From Ulota crispa (taxonomy: Eukaryota > Streptophyta > Bryopsida > Orthotrichales > Orthotrichaceae), in NCBI GenBank assembly GCA_963920765.1, contig OY987251.1, forward strand, positions 14,077,219-14,141,218: a stretch of DNA of 64,000 bases. Reading direction: 5' to 3'. How positions within the stretch are numbered: position 1 is the stretch's first letter; every line of letters begins with the position of its first letter. Below, piece by piece: positions 11,193-23,729 of this stretch. The translations under genes and the position numbers were made by a program. The notes beneath the pieces were generated by a model, which had not been told where the DNA came from, did no database searches, and saw only the letters and a list, made by a program, of their open reading frames with translations.

Positions 11193-12477
11193 GTGAGCTC
11201 GAGATCATTTTTTTTTTCAAAGCATTGTTAGAGATTCACGGTTTTGTTTTCTAAGATCACCGACTGCGTGCTGGCAACGCTTGCCGGATCTTGATGAGGT
11301 CATAAGCTTAATACCTGATAAATGCAATTTTTATCGTTTTTCAAAATTCTTCAGTGAAGGAAATGCTTGTATTCTTCCCGCTTAAGCACTACTTATTATC
11401 GGTAATTCCAAAGGTGCGAATCCTTTTCCGTCGCACTCCTTCCTGCTTGTTTCTTGAAGAGCACTCTGTTTCTTTCGCTTAAGAAATGGCGATCACGTTG
11501 CGGTGTTTTGCGTTATATATGCACGGTTTTGCTCATTCGATGTCGAGTTTCTACTTTACAGAATCTTTGCTAGAATGTGTACTGTATTGCTCGGTTGTGT
11601 TCTCTTAAATTCATACCTGCTCGCTTTGTTAGAGATTCACGGTTTTGCTTTCCAGGATCACCGACTGCGCGTTGGCGACGCTTGCCGGATCTTGATGAGG
11701 TCATAAGGCTTGATAAGCGCATTTTTTTCGTTTTTTAAAATTCTTCAGTGAACGCTGTCGTTGAAATCGTCACATCGACCGTTTCTCTCATCTGCTTGCC
11801 GGTGCACTAAACCGAAGGTGAGCTAAGAGATCAACTTTTTTTTCAATGCTTTAAGTTATTAGAGATTCACGGTTTTGCTTTCCAGGATCACCAACTGCGT
11901 GCTGGCGACGCTTGCCGGATTTTGACTAGGTCATAATACTCGATAAGTGCAATATTTTTCGTTTTTAAAAATTCTTCAGTGAACGCTGTCGTTGAAATCG
12001 TCGCATCGACCGTTTCTCTCATCTGCTTGCCGGTGCACAAAACCGAAGGTGAGGTACAGATCAACCTTTTTTTTTCCAAAGCTTTCTTAGAGATTCACGG
12101 GTTTGCTTTCCAGGATCACCGACTGCGTTTTGGCGACGCCTGTAGGATCTTGATGAGGTCATAATACTTGATAGGTGCGTATTTTTCGTTTTTTAAAATT
12201 CTTCAGTGAAGGAAATGTTTGTATCCTTCCCGCTTAGGCACTACTTATAATCGGTAGTTCCAAAGGTGCGAATCCTTTTCCGTCGCACTCCTTTCTGCTT
12301 GTTTCTTGAAGAGCACTCTGTTTCTTTCGCTTAAGAAATGGCGATCATGTTGCGGTGTTTTGCGTTATATATGCACTGTTTTACTCATTCGATGTCGAGT
12401 TTCCTACTTTGCAGAATCTTTGCATGAATGTGTACTGTATTGCTCGGTTGTGTTCTCCTAAATTTATACCTGCTAGG
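11135..12477 (+). repeat. Tandemly duplicated exon-intron cassettes
   Basis: Three kinds of unit alternate. Unit C (11135-11205, about 11753-11840, about 11983-12075) is the end of the putative first exon plus its GTGAG donor. Unit M (about 11226-11300, 11628-11705, 11858-11935, 12088-12165) contains an intron-like end TTTGCTTTCCAG and a mini-exon reading DHRLRAGDACRILMR, followed by GTCATA. Unit B (about 11345-11627 and 12197-12477) contains GCGATCACGTTGCGGTGTTTTG. The copies differ at few positions, so the duplications are fairly recent. Confidence 0.75.
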
Positions 12478-12670
12478 TTCTTGAATCCTGTATCTAATGC
12501 GGTAGCGCTGCCTGGTCTCACACGTTTGTTATGTGCTAAGCTAAGTCATGAAGTTAAGTTTTAAATTTTGGAAGAGGATCGATTCCGTGCTGTTTTGTTA
12601 TCAAAGCATGCAACTGAACTGGTTTTTTAAGTTGGAACGATGCGGGCGTTTGATTGAGGCAGTGATCGGA

Positions 12671-13863
12671 ATGGATTCTTTTGACGGATCAGATTTTGGC
12701 TATGTCGTAATTGATGGTGTGGATCTGCAGGAACTTTCCGACGTTGCAGTGAATATGGTGGCGAGCGAATTGAGGATTTTTTTTCAACGCAAGGCGTGTA
12801 GGATCGAGGGCGACCTCGTTTGAATGGTATTTGCTGATAATTTCTACCTCTGGCCGGCCTGCTAATTTGTCTGCTCTGTACCTGGAGAGAAGCGATTAAG
12901 GGGCCAGATTTGCATGACGAATGATCTCTAACGTTCTTTGGTCAGAGAAGAGTCGTGAGTGGGTTGGTCTGGATGTGAATATTGTTCAAGGTATGGAAGA
13001 AGACCAAGGAAGCTCAATGTCTGATACTGGCGAAGTTTCTGAAGGAGACGGTATTTATCAGAACGCGGATAAACAAGAGTATGAAAATTCGAAAAGTTTG
13101 GGTGCAGACCTTCAGGAGAACACTGGTATCGAGCGACCCCTCACTAGTGAGGAGGAATTTTCAGAACCTGAAGATTCTATCGTACAGGTAGTGCAAATTT
13201 GTCCCCCGCCTTTTTCTTCTTCTATTCTGCTCGAGGAATCTCTCTTGAATTATCCTTATACAACGGGCAGGCTGGAGGATCCGAGGCCCTGTCTTTGTAA
13301 TGTGGCGGATCAAGTCCAGAAATTTTGTATAAGGTAGGCGCACCCATAAGCGTGGAAATAAGGGTTTTGGAGTAGGTAAAACAATTGACTAACTTTGAAA
13401 AAAATACTGTAAGTTAGGAAATGGAAACTAAAAATATTGGTATCAATTTTAAGGTTCCAACTGCAAACATTTGTTCACAAAGATTTTTCAAAGTCCAAAA
13501 TCACTGAATTTGTAGGAACCATGTGTAAGAGATGCTAAAAACAAGGCTTGTTGGTTCTTAAATAGTGAGATGGGTACTCAAAACCATCATGAAATCACCC
13601 ACAACCATCACTTTGTCACTCATAACTATCACTTCAGTACCCATAGCCACTCTGACTTTGTCAGTAACGCCCATGGGGACGTCACGCCCATGCGGACGTC
13701 ACGCCCATGCGGCTACCTTATATGATACTTAGATACGAGTGACCGTGGCGTAATATTAAGTTTGACTCTAGTCATGAGGGTATGCCAGTTTGATGTTTTT
13801 GTGTAAACTATTAACTCCTTTACACCATCTTCCCTTGCCTTTAAGTTTTTTGAAAATATTCAG

Positions 13864-13894
<31 letters not shown>

Positions 13895-16800
13895 TACGTT
13901 TCAGTGCACCTCAGTAACTAGCAGCCAACAAATTCGACAGGTTACGCTGTTTACAGTCAACCTCGCTCTAATAGTTGACATAAAATCATGAGCGGTGAAA
14001 AGCAAAAAATGACTTCTTGAGCCAATACGAGAGGTGGTATCATGCATATCGTGATGCTTTTTGAGCTAAGATTGAAATGGCAGTTGGGTGAAACGTGCTA
14101 GAATGGTGACTCGTGCTTATTGTGTAGCAGTTTGGGGTCACTTGTAGGCTTGCGGCCTGTTCATGAATAAGAGAACTTATAATGGGAGTATTCAAGGGGA
14201 AGAGGTATGGTCATTCTTGTATAATAATGAGTTGAGAATGCGTATTAGTTTTCTCATTATCTGTTTACACTTGCAGAATCCTCTGGAAATCGTTGATGGA
14301 AATAATGAGATTTTGATCTCTGACGATGAGACTCGGAATAGAGGAAAGAACCTCCCAGATTCTAATTTGGCACATGTCATGGTCAATGAAGATGTTGACT
14401 TCGATCAATTTGGAGCTCCACCACCTGATTTGCCTGTAATTGGTAGTTCGGATGATGAACAGCGCGGTGGGATCGGTAGTCCTAACGCTGAAAAAGGGGC
14501 GAGTGAAAGCATAGAATCTATGAAACCTGAAGATCAAATTACAGATCTGGCTGCAGGCGATGGATCTGAGCAAGGTGAGTTGTCTTATTATGGTAATATT
14601 GAAAAACCCACTTTTCTTCTCGGGACCTTCGTAATGTGTATTTAGAAAGTCCTATGTCCTACTAAGACGCATCAGGTATATAGTTTTGGTGCTCTGTAAT
14701 TAGCACCTTTCTTGGTTCAATCTAGTTCTGATTAAAGGCTGTGGCCGTGAATTTTTCGCTGCGTTCAACATCGACTACTCATAATTTGACCTAAAATGTT
14801 GGGTCTGGAACTATTTGTAGCTATCGTAGGACTCGTTGAAAAGAGCCAAGAATATAATACGGAGTTTCTAGATATCATCAATACCCGTAGTGAATGAGAT
14901 GATGAGAGGGATATATGTGTGATGTTGATACCGCATTCTGATCACAATCTTAAGCCAATTAAATTCATTCGCATCACCCAGCAGTTGTTGAAACGCGAGT
15001 TTATTGAAATGTAGTCTGCTTATAGATCGTCTTTTGGTGGACGGCAGATGTACTTGTTGACGGTCTCTGTTTTTACTTATTAACGTAGCTACGTCCGAGG
15101 TCCACATGTCATTGACAGTGGTAATGTCAGCAGATATGAAGAATTTAGAAGATGGTCCAGTTGAGACGAGCGTGAAGGATACAGAAGTGAAGGGGCAACT
15201 TCAGATAGAGCCGGACCCTGAGCTAGATGCGGATCCAAAGCCTGCGGGTGAGATCAAATTGCCTAAGGACTAAGCTGGGCAAGTATAGTACCGGTAATGG
15301 TGTTTAAGGATGTGTAGAAAAGCATTATTTCTCACCGATGTCTAGTGATTATTCTTGTCTGAAATGTTTTTTGAGCCGGATCTGTAAATACTGTACTATA
15401 CTTATACGTGTCTGTCCTTGTTGGCCACGGAAGACAACGAAGAGCATGTAGTTCACAGAGATTTGGACGATGACCCGGCTGCCGGAAAAAGTGGAACCTT
15501 GGAGCTTCAGGAATCGGAAAATCTTAATTCTGACAACCTAGGCGATATCTCGTCTGAGAGTAAGCATTTTTCATCTTTCTCGTGTTAGTATTCCCGGAAA
15601 CTTTTGACCTTTGTTCTGTGATGTATCTCGGCCAAATTGTACTCCCTCTGTTCCTCTAAAAGCGTCCAAAAAGCTTCATTGTGAAGGATTAACTGTGTTT
15701 TCAGTCTTTGTGACTAGTAACAAATGCATTCTAGAATCAATATACCATCTACCAAATGTATACAAAATGTCTAGTTTTGATGTTGCCGTTTAGGCACCCA
15801 AATTCCATGCAAAAAGTCCCATATTTGTGCATAATTTGTGAATGCTGCACTCCTCATTATTTAGTCTTTGTGCTAGTGACACATGCATTCTAGAATCAAT
15901 ATACTATCTACCAAATGTACGCAAAATCTCTAACTTTGATGTCACCGTTTGGGCACCCAAGTTTCATGCAAAAAGTACCATATTTGTGCATGCTGCTAGC
16001 TCCTCACTATTGATGATTTAAAGATTAGCAGCAACAATGGTACCTCATATGGGCAAGGCCAAGCTTGCTAGGAGAGGAATGCTCCCTAATTGCTTAACTT
16101 GCCCCCCATGAGATCATTGAACATGACAAACGCTTTTTTAATGTTTGAAATTAGCAAAAGGGAGGTTTTTAGTGGTACAAAAAATGTGTCTGATTTGGAC
16201 GTTTTTAGAGGGACAGAGGGAGTAATAGTCATTGGCGTTTATTTAATTATGTTTTGCTAAATCTTATCTCGTCGTCCTTCTCTTTTTCTTTTCACTAATG
16301 TCATGCTTTTCTTCAGTAATATGCGCTATAAATGCGAAATGACTGTACTCTGATATGATCTCTATCCTGGATTCGTCGTAGATACGACTATTTGCAATCG
16401 TTGTTCCTATGAGTATTTCTGCGTTGTGTTGATTATTGCCTTGGATCTCTCTTTGCTAACTCTCATACATACAGGCGCTCCAAGAAGCTCGACTACCGAA
16501 ACGGAAGAAGAGAGAATTTCTGCACAAGCGGAACTTCAGAAACGTGCTGAAAACCTTGACCAGCTAACCCAGGAGCAAGCAACACAACTTGAGGACATCC
16601 GACATCAATTAGAGTTGTCACATGCACAATTGGAGGAGCAATCTAGAATTTATAAAGATCTAAAACGCACACTTGAGGCTGAATGTGATGAGCGATTCAA
16701 GAGTGAAGCGAAGCTGATGGTGCTTCATGAAATATTGCCGAACACGGAGGAGAACCTGAAAAATCTATCTGATCAGGTGCAGGTGCTGGAAGTACAGCTT

Positions 16801-17831
16801 CAGGAGCAGATTACTTCTAGGAATAAACTAGAAAATGGTTTGCAGCAGGAACGAAAGGAAAAGACACGCTACATTACGCAACTGAAGGAGCAAACCAGAT
16901 TGCATGAAGAGCTAGCGAATACACTTGACGAGGAGCGGGATGGGCGGCTGAATAGCGAAGCCGGTTTGACGGTGCTTCGTGAACTCTTTACTAGCTCGGA
17001 AGAGAGTACGAACGATCTCCGTGACCAGGTTGATTCACTAGTTGTGCAGCTTCAGCAGGAGACTGACTTGAGGAGTAGTCTTGAGGAGAAGTTGGACTGG
17101 GAACGCAAGGAAAGGACGCAACTCATGACAAAAATAGAGGAGCAAGCCAAAATGTATGAAGAGTTGTCAGTTAAATCTCAGGAGGAGCGAGATGAACGAA
17201 TCAAAAGTGAAACCCATGTGAAGGAGCTTGGTGAGAACATTGCCATCAAAGAAGAGAACCTAAAGGACCTACATACCCAGGTTGTGTCGCTGACTGCGGA
17301 GCTTCAGGAGCATAAAGATCTTAGGAGAGAACTTGAAGGTAAATGGGATCATGAACGCGAAAAAGGAATGGAAGATGCAGTAACCAGGCCAGTCTCGGCG
17401 GTATCATGGTCAGAAGAGAAGCTGGAATTTGAAAAATTGTTGGATGAGCAGCAGACACTGTTGGCAAATCAAGTTCAAGAAGTAGAAAAATTAAAGAACG
17501 CGGCTGAGATGAAAGTGGGGCTTCTGAATCACCAAGTAAGAAAACTCTTGATTGAATGCTTTATTGAATCAGCTGCAATCAATCACAAGGTATACATTGT
17601 GTGTCCGTATACCACTTCTCTGATCTTCGTTTGGGGTTTTTGGTGCAGGCACAAAACTTGAAGGTGCTAACGGATATTGCAGAAACTATGGGGTATGCAT
17701 TTAACGCTAAAGAGCGAGTTATTAAGCAGGCACTTTGGACAGCATTTCAGGCCTTGTGTCTTGGTGTGGGATTGATGTCCTTTATCGTTGCATACAGAGA
17801 TCTATTACGAAGCTCCCTTCAGCCCACCTAG
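12671..17831 (+). CDS. Coiled-coil protein with C-terminal membrane anchor
   Basis: Seven exons in consistent phase: 12671-12716 (uncertain), 12946-13187, 14277-14574, 15134-15247, 15434-15559, 16475-17535 and 17649-17831, about 689 residues. The first part is acidic and disordered (DDE-, Ser- and Pro-rich). The large sixth exon is a long coiled coil containing three successive 84-residue units, each opening EEQ or KEQ and including a DERxKSE-type segment. The last exon carries one hydrophobic segment, ALWTAFQALCLGVGLMSFIV, then YRDLL and an 11-residue tail before the stop. That layout predicts a tail-anchored protein of the ER or nuclear envelope with its coiled coil in the cytosol, as in WIT-type nuclear-envelope or golgin-like proteins. 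I do not recognise the family. The first exon assumes a weak donor at 12717. Confidence 0.7.
13188..14276 (+). other. Intron of the coiled-coil gene
   Basis: Starts GTAGTG and ends TTGCAG. It contains three 17-base tandem units of the type ACGTCACGCCCATGCGG (about 13663-13712) and a (TA)n run. No nested gene was seen. Confidence 0.55.
13867..13894. repeat. (TA)n microsatellite
   Basis: A TA run of about 28 bases in an intron. Confidence 0.9.
15652..16222. mobile_element. Stowaway-like MITE in an intron
   Basis: TA (15650-15651), then CTCCCTCTGTTCC; the far end is GGACAGAGGGAG, then TA. This is the classic Stowaway terminus and target. At 571 bases it is long for the group. It contains two diverged direct copies of a segment with CATTCTAGAATCAATATAC (near 15725 and 15885), which explains its size. 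It sits in the coiled-coil gene intron 15560-16474. Confidence 0.85.
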
Positions 17832-19489
17832 GTTTAGATTAGCCAGGTGTAACATAAATCATTCCATTGAGTGACTTGTAACATAGGTATCTGGCACAGT
17901 TAGTACCACGCTCTTTATTAATTTTTGGTGCTTCAGGGTGGTTTTCTTGTTATTTATTCCGCTTAATGTAAGGCCTTTGCTTCAACCTGGTGCTTCAAAA
18001 GGTGACGTGTTTTGTTCATGGCTGGACGTGTAGCATGATCTCTATTTCGAATTGGAGATGATTTGTGGTCTCCTTTTTGCGATCCTTGGCAGATTTTAGT
18101 TGCATTATAAAAACAGGGGGATTATCATGCGAGTATGTTCAAGCATTTTTTGCTCTTCTCTTACTTGATTTGTTGACATCTTCTTTAGTCATTATTTTTC
18201 TATACATATTTCCCGGGTGTTTCATGCAATAAATGAGCCGCAGTGTATGTACTTTCAGGATTTTTGTCAGAAGGTAAGTTTTCTGAGGACCTTATCTAGG
18301 GGACGAGGTCCTTGGGCTTTCTTTCAAAGTCTAGTATTTTCCACGTAATCTGACATTGCGTAACACAGGGTCAAAGGTCACTGAATTCGGAACTGACGGT
18401 GCTCTTATCTCTTCAAAGACAACATTTGGTCGTATTATGCCTCTGACACGTCACTTGACACCTCCAGACTCTGCCTCTTCCCATCTGACCTTTCGACTCC
18501 GCACCACATTGCCTGCTCGAGCGCAGTGAACTTGCTGTTGCAATACCTCGGTAAGGATTTTGCAGCCGTAAATTGCAGTATTGCACGTTGGTTAGTCTTT
18601 ATGAACTGATTTACTTACGAACTCTTCATAGCAGATTTGTCCTCATTAGTTCCACTTCGTTATTGTCAATTTGATTTATCCATTCACATGCTGTTGGGTT
18701 GTTAGTTACTTGGGTTATGTTAATTCTCCTTTTTAGACCTTACACTGTTTCTTTTGCCAGGAACTTTGAAGTTTAAATGGCAGGATGAGATACCAGTAAT
18801 GAGCTAGTTTTGAGCCGTAGTGTTCAGGTAGCATGCCTTACCATTGGGACCAAGCTTTGGATTGTGGAAGAGGAAGAGAAGCAGATGCCTTCTGCCATTG
18901 CCCTGTCACATTCCGCCATTCATAGTGACACAGTTCATGTGCGACACCATCGATGGGTACTTACTCCACACCGTCCATTAATAATCATGAAAGTTCAAAA
19001 ACTTAGGATCTTACCGAATTTCTTGATAAAGTTAGATGGACCATGCTCCTAACTGTGCACCTGCTTTCCTACTGTTGCAAGATTGACGCCTGTGCAATTT
19101 ACGTTCATGTTGAAATAGCTAAGGCGAGACTTGGTCTTGAGCTGATATGGTATGATTTTATCTAGTGTTTTCTTAGTCTAGAGTGTCTCCATTGCTCAGC
19201 AATTGTGTTGGAATGCCAGTGGTATTGCAACCTGCTTGCGCCAATCAGTCTCCATGGACGACCACAAACTCAGCCTATGGAGAATTTTATGTTTCTGTTC
19301 ACAGAGAGGTATGTACACATAATCAACCCCACTCCCTCTCAAATTTGCATCTTCCTCATAGCCCTATGGTCACGTGCACCTCCCAGTTCGGAGGTCGCTG
19401 CAGTGTTGTACCTTTATCCATATTTACACTTTGTCAGTTTAAATTTGAATTCCAGCTTCTTTGTAGAAGGTACGGAGTATAACGTATAT
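17832..19489 (+). other. 3' flank of the coiled-coil gene; possible transcribed sequence
   Basis: The first several hundred bases probably hold the 3' UTR (T-rich, with AATAAA-like signals such as GCAATAAATGAG near 18227). From about 18360 to 19300 base composition stays higher than in the repeats, with short open frames but no recognisable domain. It could be a further non-coding or decayed gene. Confidence 0.3.
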
Positions 19490-19813
19490 GGTAGGAGGCT
19501 CTAATTCGGAGCAGGCTCTACAATGGAGCACCTCTTCAAATGTACTCCGTTTGTACATTTTGTTTTTCATAGCCCTTCAACAATGTACATGCGATGCATA
19601 CTTGAGGAGGTGCTCCATTTTAGAGCCCTATGGCCTTTCCACTTCAAAATTTCATATTTAATTTCACAAAGTTTCAAAGAATATGAAACAACTTGGATTA
19701 GATGCCAATTCTTCTTGTCTTTCAAGGAAAATTTACTGAAAAATACTTCAAGAAGTCTCACCTACCCAAAATCAGTTTCAGCCCTTGGATGCTCCATTCA
19801 TGAGCCTCTGACC
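19490..19813. mobile_element. Dispersed MITE family H, copy 1
   Basis: Begins GGTAGGAGGCTC and ends GAGCCTCTGACC in inverted orientation. The interior matches 42505-42826 closely, including GATTAGATGCCAATTCTTCT-type sequence and GGAAAATTTACTGAAAAATA. No coding capacity. The target duplication is unclear, so I do not assign a superfamily. Confidence 0.65.
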
Positions 19814-19972
19814 TTAGTAACATGACGTATTGTACCTTCCCTTAAGAATTTTTTTTTTTGTACCATCACTATTGTACTTTTTTGGTGAAAATGAAGGTGC
19901 AGTGCGTGCTTTTACGACAACTTACTGCTATTGTTTGATTGATGCAATTATTGACATACATCGAAGTTGCAG

Positions 19973-20111
19973 ATCAGGAAGTCGCCCGAACCAGTGGGAC
20001 ACAAGGAGTGTTCCAAAAAGGCAGAGGCCTTAGGAAAGGAGCTGAGTGATGTTAAATCAAAGCTCGAGTGTATGAGACGACGATGCACGCGTGAACCTTG
20101 CCCCAAAGCAG
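19973..20111 (+). other. Possible isolated exon
   Basis: An acceptor-like GTTGCAG precedes an open stretch containing KECSKKAEALGKELSDVKSK, ended by a donor-like GCAG then GTGAAA. It is hydrophilic and could form a short coiled coil. Nothing joins it convincingly to a neighbour, so it may be an exon remnant. Confidence 0.25.
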
Positions 20112-20577
20112 GTGAAATGAACACTTTGTGTAAATTTTTTTTATCACTTTCATCCATCCACATTTGCCTTCGTACCATCATCTGCCTTTCTATTGAATTT
20201 CACTCTTTAGGTGTATGGGCTTGATCTGGGGATTTCGACAAAGCCTTGATTTACGCCAGGGATTGTAGTCTTTTGTTTTTCTCTCAGTTTTTGTCACTTG
20301 AATTTGATGTGAATGGAAGGTGTACCTGTATTCGAAAATAGATATACCTATTCCAGCTATGTAAATTCTAAGTATATCCAGGATAGAATTGCAGTGAAGG
20401 CCAAGAGATTTACAGTTTGATTTGCATTCACTTGCAAGGTGAAGGATAATGTTAGATTCTTTGGAAATTCAAATTTGTTGGTTTTCCGAAATGAAGTCTT
20501 AATAATATTGAACGCCCGTGTTCGAGAAAGGGAGAGAATCGGCAGGTAGTTGCAGATGGGCGAGTTAGTTTTCTTAA

Positions 20578-20925
20578 CCCCTAAACGTTGGCACTGACGA
20601 AAAACGTCCGTTGCCTCCAAAAAAAAGTCTGCATCTCAGAAAAAGACCAATTTTAATCTGATTTTTTTTCAGAAGTGATCATAAAAGCGTAGTGCATCAT
20701 GGAAGGCAAAAATTTACCACTTGAGATACATTCATTTTATTTTGTAATCCAAATTGTGATACATGGTGTTAGCTCCCAAGTTGCCCTTCTTGCAATTTTC
20801 ATGAGGGCACCATGCACTGTTGACTTTTCCAACTTTTTAAAACAACACTATTGGTGCCCATGTGCAAAACACTGTAGAATGCTACAGGCAGGGCAAGCCA
20901 TGGTGATCCATCCGTCCTTTAAGGG
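20578..20925. mobile_element. TTAA element, D family, copy 1
   Basis: TTAA (20574-20577), then CCCCTAAACGTTGG; the far end is CCTTTAAGGG, then TTAA (20926-20929). It is 348 bases, non-coding, and shares its interior (CATGGAAGGCAAAAA, ATTTTCATGAGG) with the next element. Confidence 0.65.
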
Positions 20926-20941
20926 TTAAAGTGTTGTTTAA

Positions 20942-21288
20942 CCCCTAAACGTCGAGGCGGACAAAAAACTTCCGCACGCTTTGAAAAAAAAATTCTAAGT
21001 TACAAAAAAAATCTATTTTTATTTGATTTTTTTCAAAAGTGATCATAAACACATGGTTTGTCATGGAAGGCAAAAAATTATCTCATCTGATGCATCCATA
21101 TTCTTAGGCAACTCAAATTATGATAAGATTCAAAAACACAATGTTAGGTCCCAAGTTACCCTTCTTGCAATTTTCATGAGGACACTTTAAAAAATATATT
21201 TTAATTGCTGTGCACTAAGGTGAACCGTGTAAGTACTGTAGCCGGATTTATCACGGTTTATCACGGTGACCAGTCAGGCGCTTATGGG
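20942..21288. mobile_element. TTAA element, D family, copy 2
   Basis: TTAA (20938-20941), then CCCCTAAACGTCGAGGCGG; the end is GCGCTTATGGG, then TTAA (21289-21292). Same family and orientation as the copy that ends only 12 bases upstream. Confidence 0.65.
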
Positions 21289-21292
21289 TTAA

Positions 21293-21919
21293 AAATTAAA
21301 CTTTAAGCAGATTGCCATGCAATACTAGTTAGCAACGTTTCAAGAAAATGAATAGTTTGAACAAGAGTACATTAAATATCCGAAGATGATGGTTAATTTA
21401 GAGCAAATTCCCTTTTGGACATTGACCCATACAGTAGTTTTGTGCCGAATTTAATAACTTTTAAGTATCTGAAAACAAATCAGGTATAGACTATATGCAT
21501 TTGAACAATATTAATCTTTGAATGAAGAGAATGGTTAAATTTACGATTCTTGAATAGATTCGTAAGAAGTTTTAATTACAAAAACACATTCCAAAAAGCA
21601 TTTTCCAAGTTCAGGCATGGGAGGTAAGTGCTGCAAAGAGAATAATGGGTTGACTTTTGTAGAAAGGAATATCACAAAATGAATAAAATTGTGAAAAAAC
21701 AATACTCGGGGTTTATTTTTATTTTTGTTTATAAATTTTGAAAAGCTGCACTTAAAAGTGTTTTTGTTTGGAAAATATTAGAAGGTTTTGCGTTATCATT
21801 CCATTCTACAAATTTGAAATTGTAGGATTTGTTTATAAATAGTTATTTTATCGGGACCACATGTTTTAGAATATGATTAAGTATTTCAATGAATTATTTT
21901 ACCGAACGTGACCTTTATA
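21293..21919. other. Intergenic, nothing recognised
   Basis: AT-rich non-coding spacer between two TTAA elements. Confidence 0.4.
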
Positions 21920-21923
21920 TTAA

Positions 21924-22851
21924 CCCCTAAAGGACCATTGTTCCTAAGGGGACAAATGGAATTTTGGGCATGTATCTATGGCTAAATTACTTTGCGTGAT
22001 TTTTTGAAACTTTTATTGAAGATAGAGAATTCAAAAATCTCCTTGGGCATCTAATTTTTTCTTCATTCCAACAATTATTGAAGAAGTTATGCATGAATTT
22101 TTAAAAACAAGCGAGATTGGGCAGCCAAATACTTTTTTGAAAATAACATTTTTTCAAAATAAAAATCTGAAACTGGTTCTTTAGATTTATATATATGTGG
22201 GGAGCTTTTAATCATTCAATTTTGATTTATGAGTGAAAAGTTTTAGTTTGCGGGCAGGTATGGGTCTCCCATACCTCCATTCCTTTTGCCTTTGGTACTT
22301 TACTTTTTTGAGCTCTATGTGAATTTTTTTTTTGACTTTTTTTTTTTTCCGAGTTGTAGTAGACTAAGATTTCTTGGTTTTCACCATTTGGATCAACGTG
22401 ATTCATGTTTCTCTATTTTACATAAATCCTCCAATTTTGCCTAGTGTATTTGCAAATTTGATGGCCTTACAACATTGCAAGATTTTACAAAGTATGATTT
22501 ACACCTCCAATTCATTTGAAAATTCTCTCACACTTACCTAACTTGGTTTTCTACATGGGAAAATAAACCTCAACTTTGCGTAAAGCAATTTTTTTGATTT
22601 AGAGGCAATCAAAGGCTTTTGAAATTTTTGAGTAATAGGGAAAACTTTTTTTTCACTTCAAATGTCAATATCTCACTCCTCTACGTTTAGAATGAGCTAA
22701 TTTCTTTTCCGCAAGTACCTCCCATAGTCTAAGGCAAGATCTTATGGTTGGATTTTCAAAAATAATTGTTTTTCCTACCTTTCTACTCATTCTCCCAAAA
22801 AAGACAGTTTTAGGTAACTTTCACTGAAAAATGGGCTTGGTCCTTTAGGGG
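21924..22851. mobile_element. TTAA element, B family, copy 1
   Basis: TTAA (21920-21923), then CCCCTAAAGGACCA; the far end is TGGTCCTTTAGGGG, then TTAA (22852-22855). The 14-base ends are perfect inverted repeats. 928 bases, no transposase frame. Relatives lie at 32914-33820 and 43063-43775. Confidence 0.75.
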
Positions 22852-22855
22852 TTAA

Positions 22856-23729
22856 TTGTCTGCTCAAAGTTTAAACCTTCCGATTTTTTTGGGAGCATAT
22901 CACTCTATCAAAGGAAAAGTTTGCAAATTCATGGTATTTCCTTTTTTAAACTTGAAAACATAATTGCAATAAAATTCGAAATTTGGTATTGTAAAATAAT
23001 CACACATTTTTACAAACCGTTGTTTTCACTTTGTGCAATTGATTTGCCTTGTGTAAAATGAACTGAATAAAATATTTTTTTTTAAAAGTGGTTTGGTCCG
23101 AAATGCAAGCATATTTCTTACTTAATATATTTTAAAAGATGTTTAAATATATTTACACAATTGATCACTACATTCAATTAATTGAAAAAATTGCTAAGTT
23201 CCAAATATGAAAATTAGGCCCACTATTCCTTAATACGAAGTTCTTCTATACTTATTATTTCCATATTAATAAGTTTAAAAAATAAGAATGTAACCTACAT
23301 ATTCACATATTTATAAGAATTCATCCACAGTGCCACCTTTAGAAATTGTAAAATAATTTTGCAGTCAACATAAAATGCTAATCATCCCATAATGTGAGTG
23401 TTATCACAATTGATTGAATACGGTGTTTACAAGTGAAAACAAAATGACAATACTTTTGTCCTCTAAATGCAACATGAAAGACTCATCATTATGATGGATT
23501 TTTAATCCCAAAGGCGCCAATGAGTCTGTATTTTAAAGGATGAGGACATTGATTAATTCAAAACTTGTTCATCTGTAGCAATGCTTGAATCGATAATATT
23601 ATAAAAAAAATAGGATTATATCGTAATTGAATTGAGGTGGGTGATACATATTCAAACTTATGCATATCCTAACAATCTTATTATTAGATTTGTGACACAC
23701 TATATAATAACTTTTTCAAATTTTTATAG
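22856..23729. other. 5' region of the Asn-rich gene
   Basis: Very AT-rich. An upstream exon of the Asn-rich gene should lie here or further left, because the exon at 23730 begins in mid-codon. I could not identify one. Confidence 0.35.

Noticed and set aside
12548-12823. 91-codon frame taken whole as a gene
   Set aside because: It stops before any good donor; only the short segment from the Met at 12671 could be joined in phase to the downstream exons.
20939-20952. AACCCCTAAA resembling a plant telomere repeat or telo-box
   Set aside because: The plant repeat is CCCTAAA in tandem; here the motif occurs once per element end next to TTAA.
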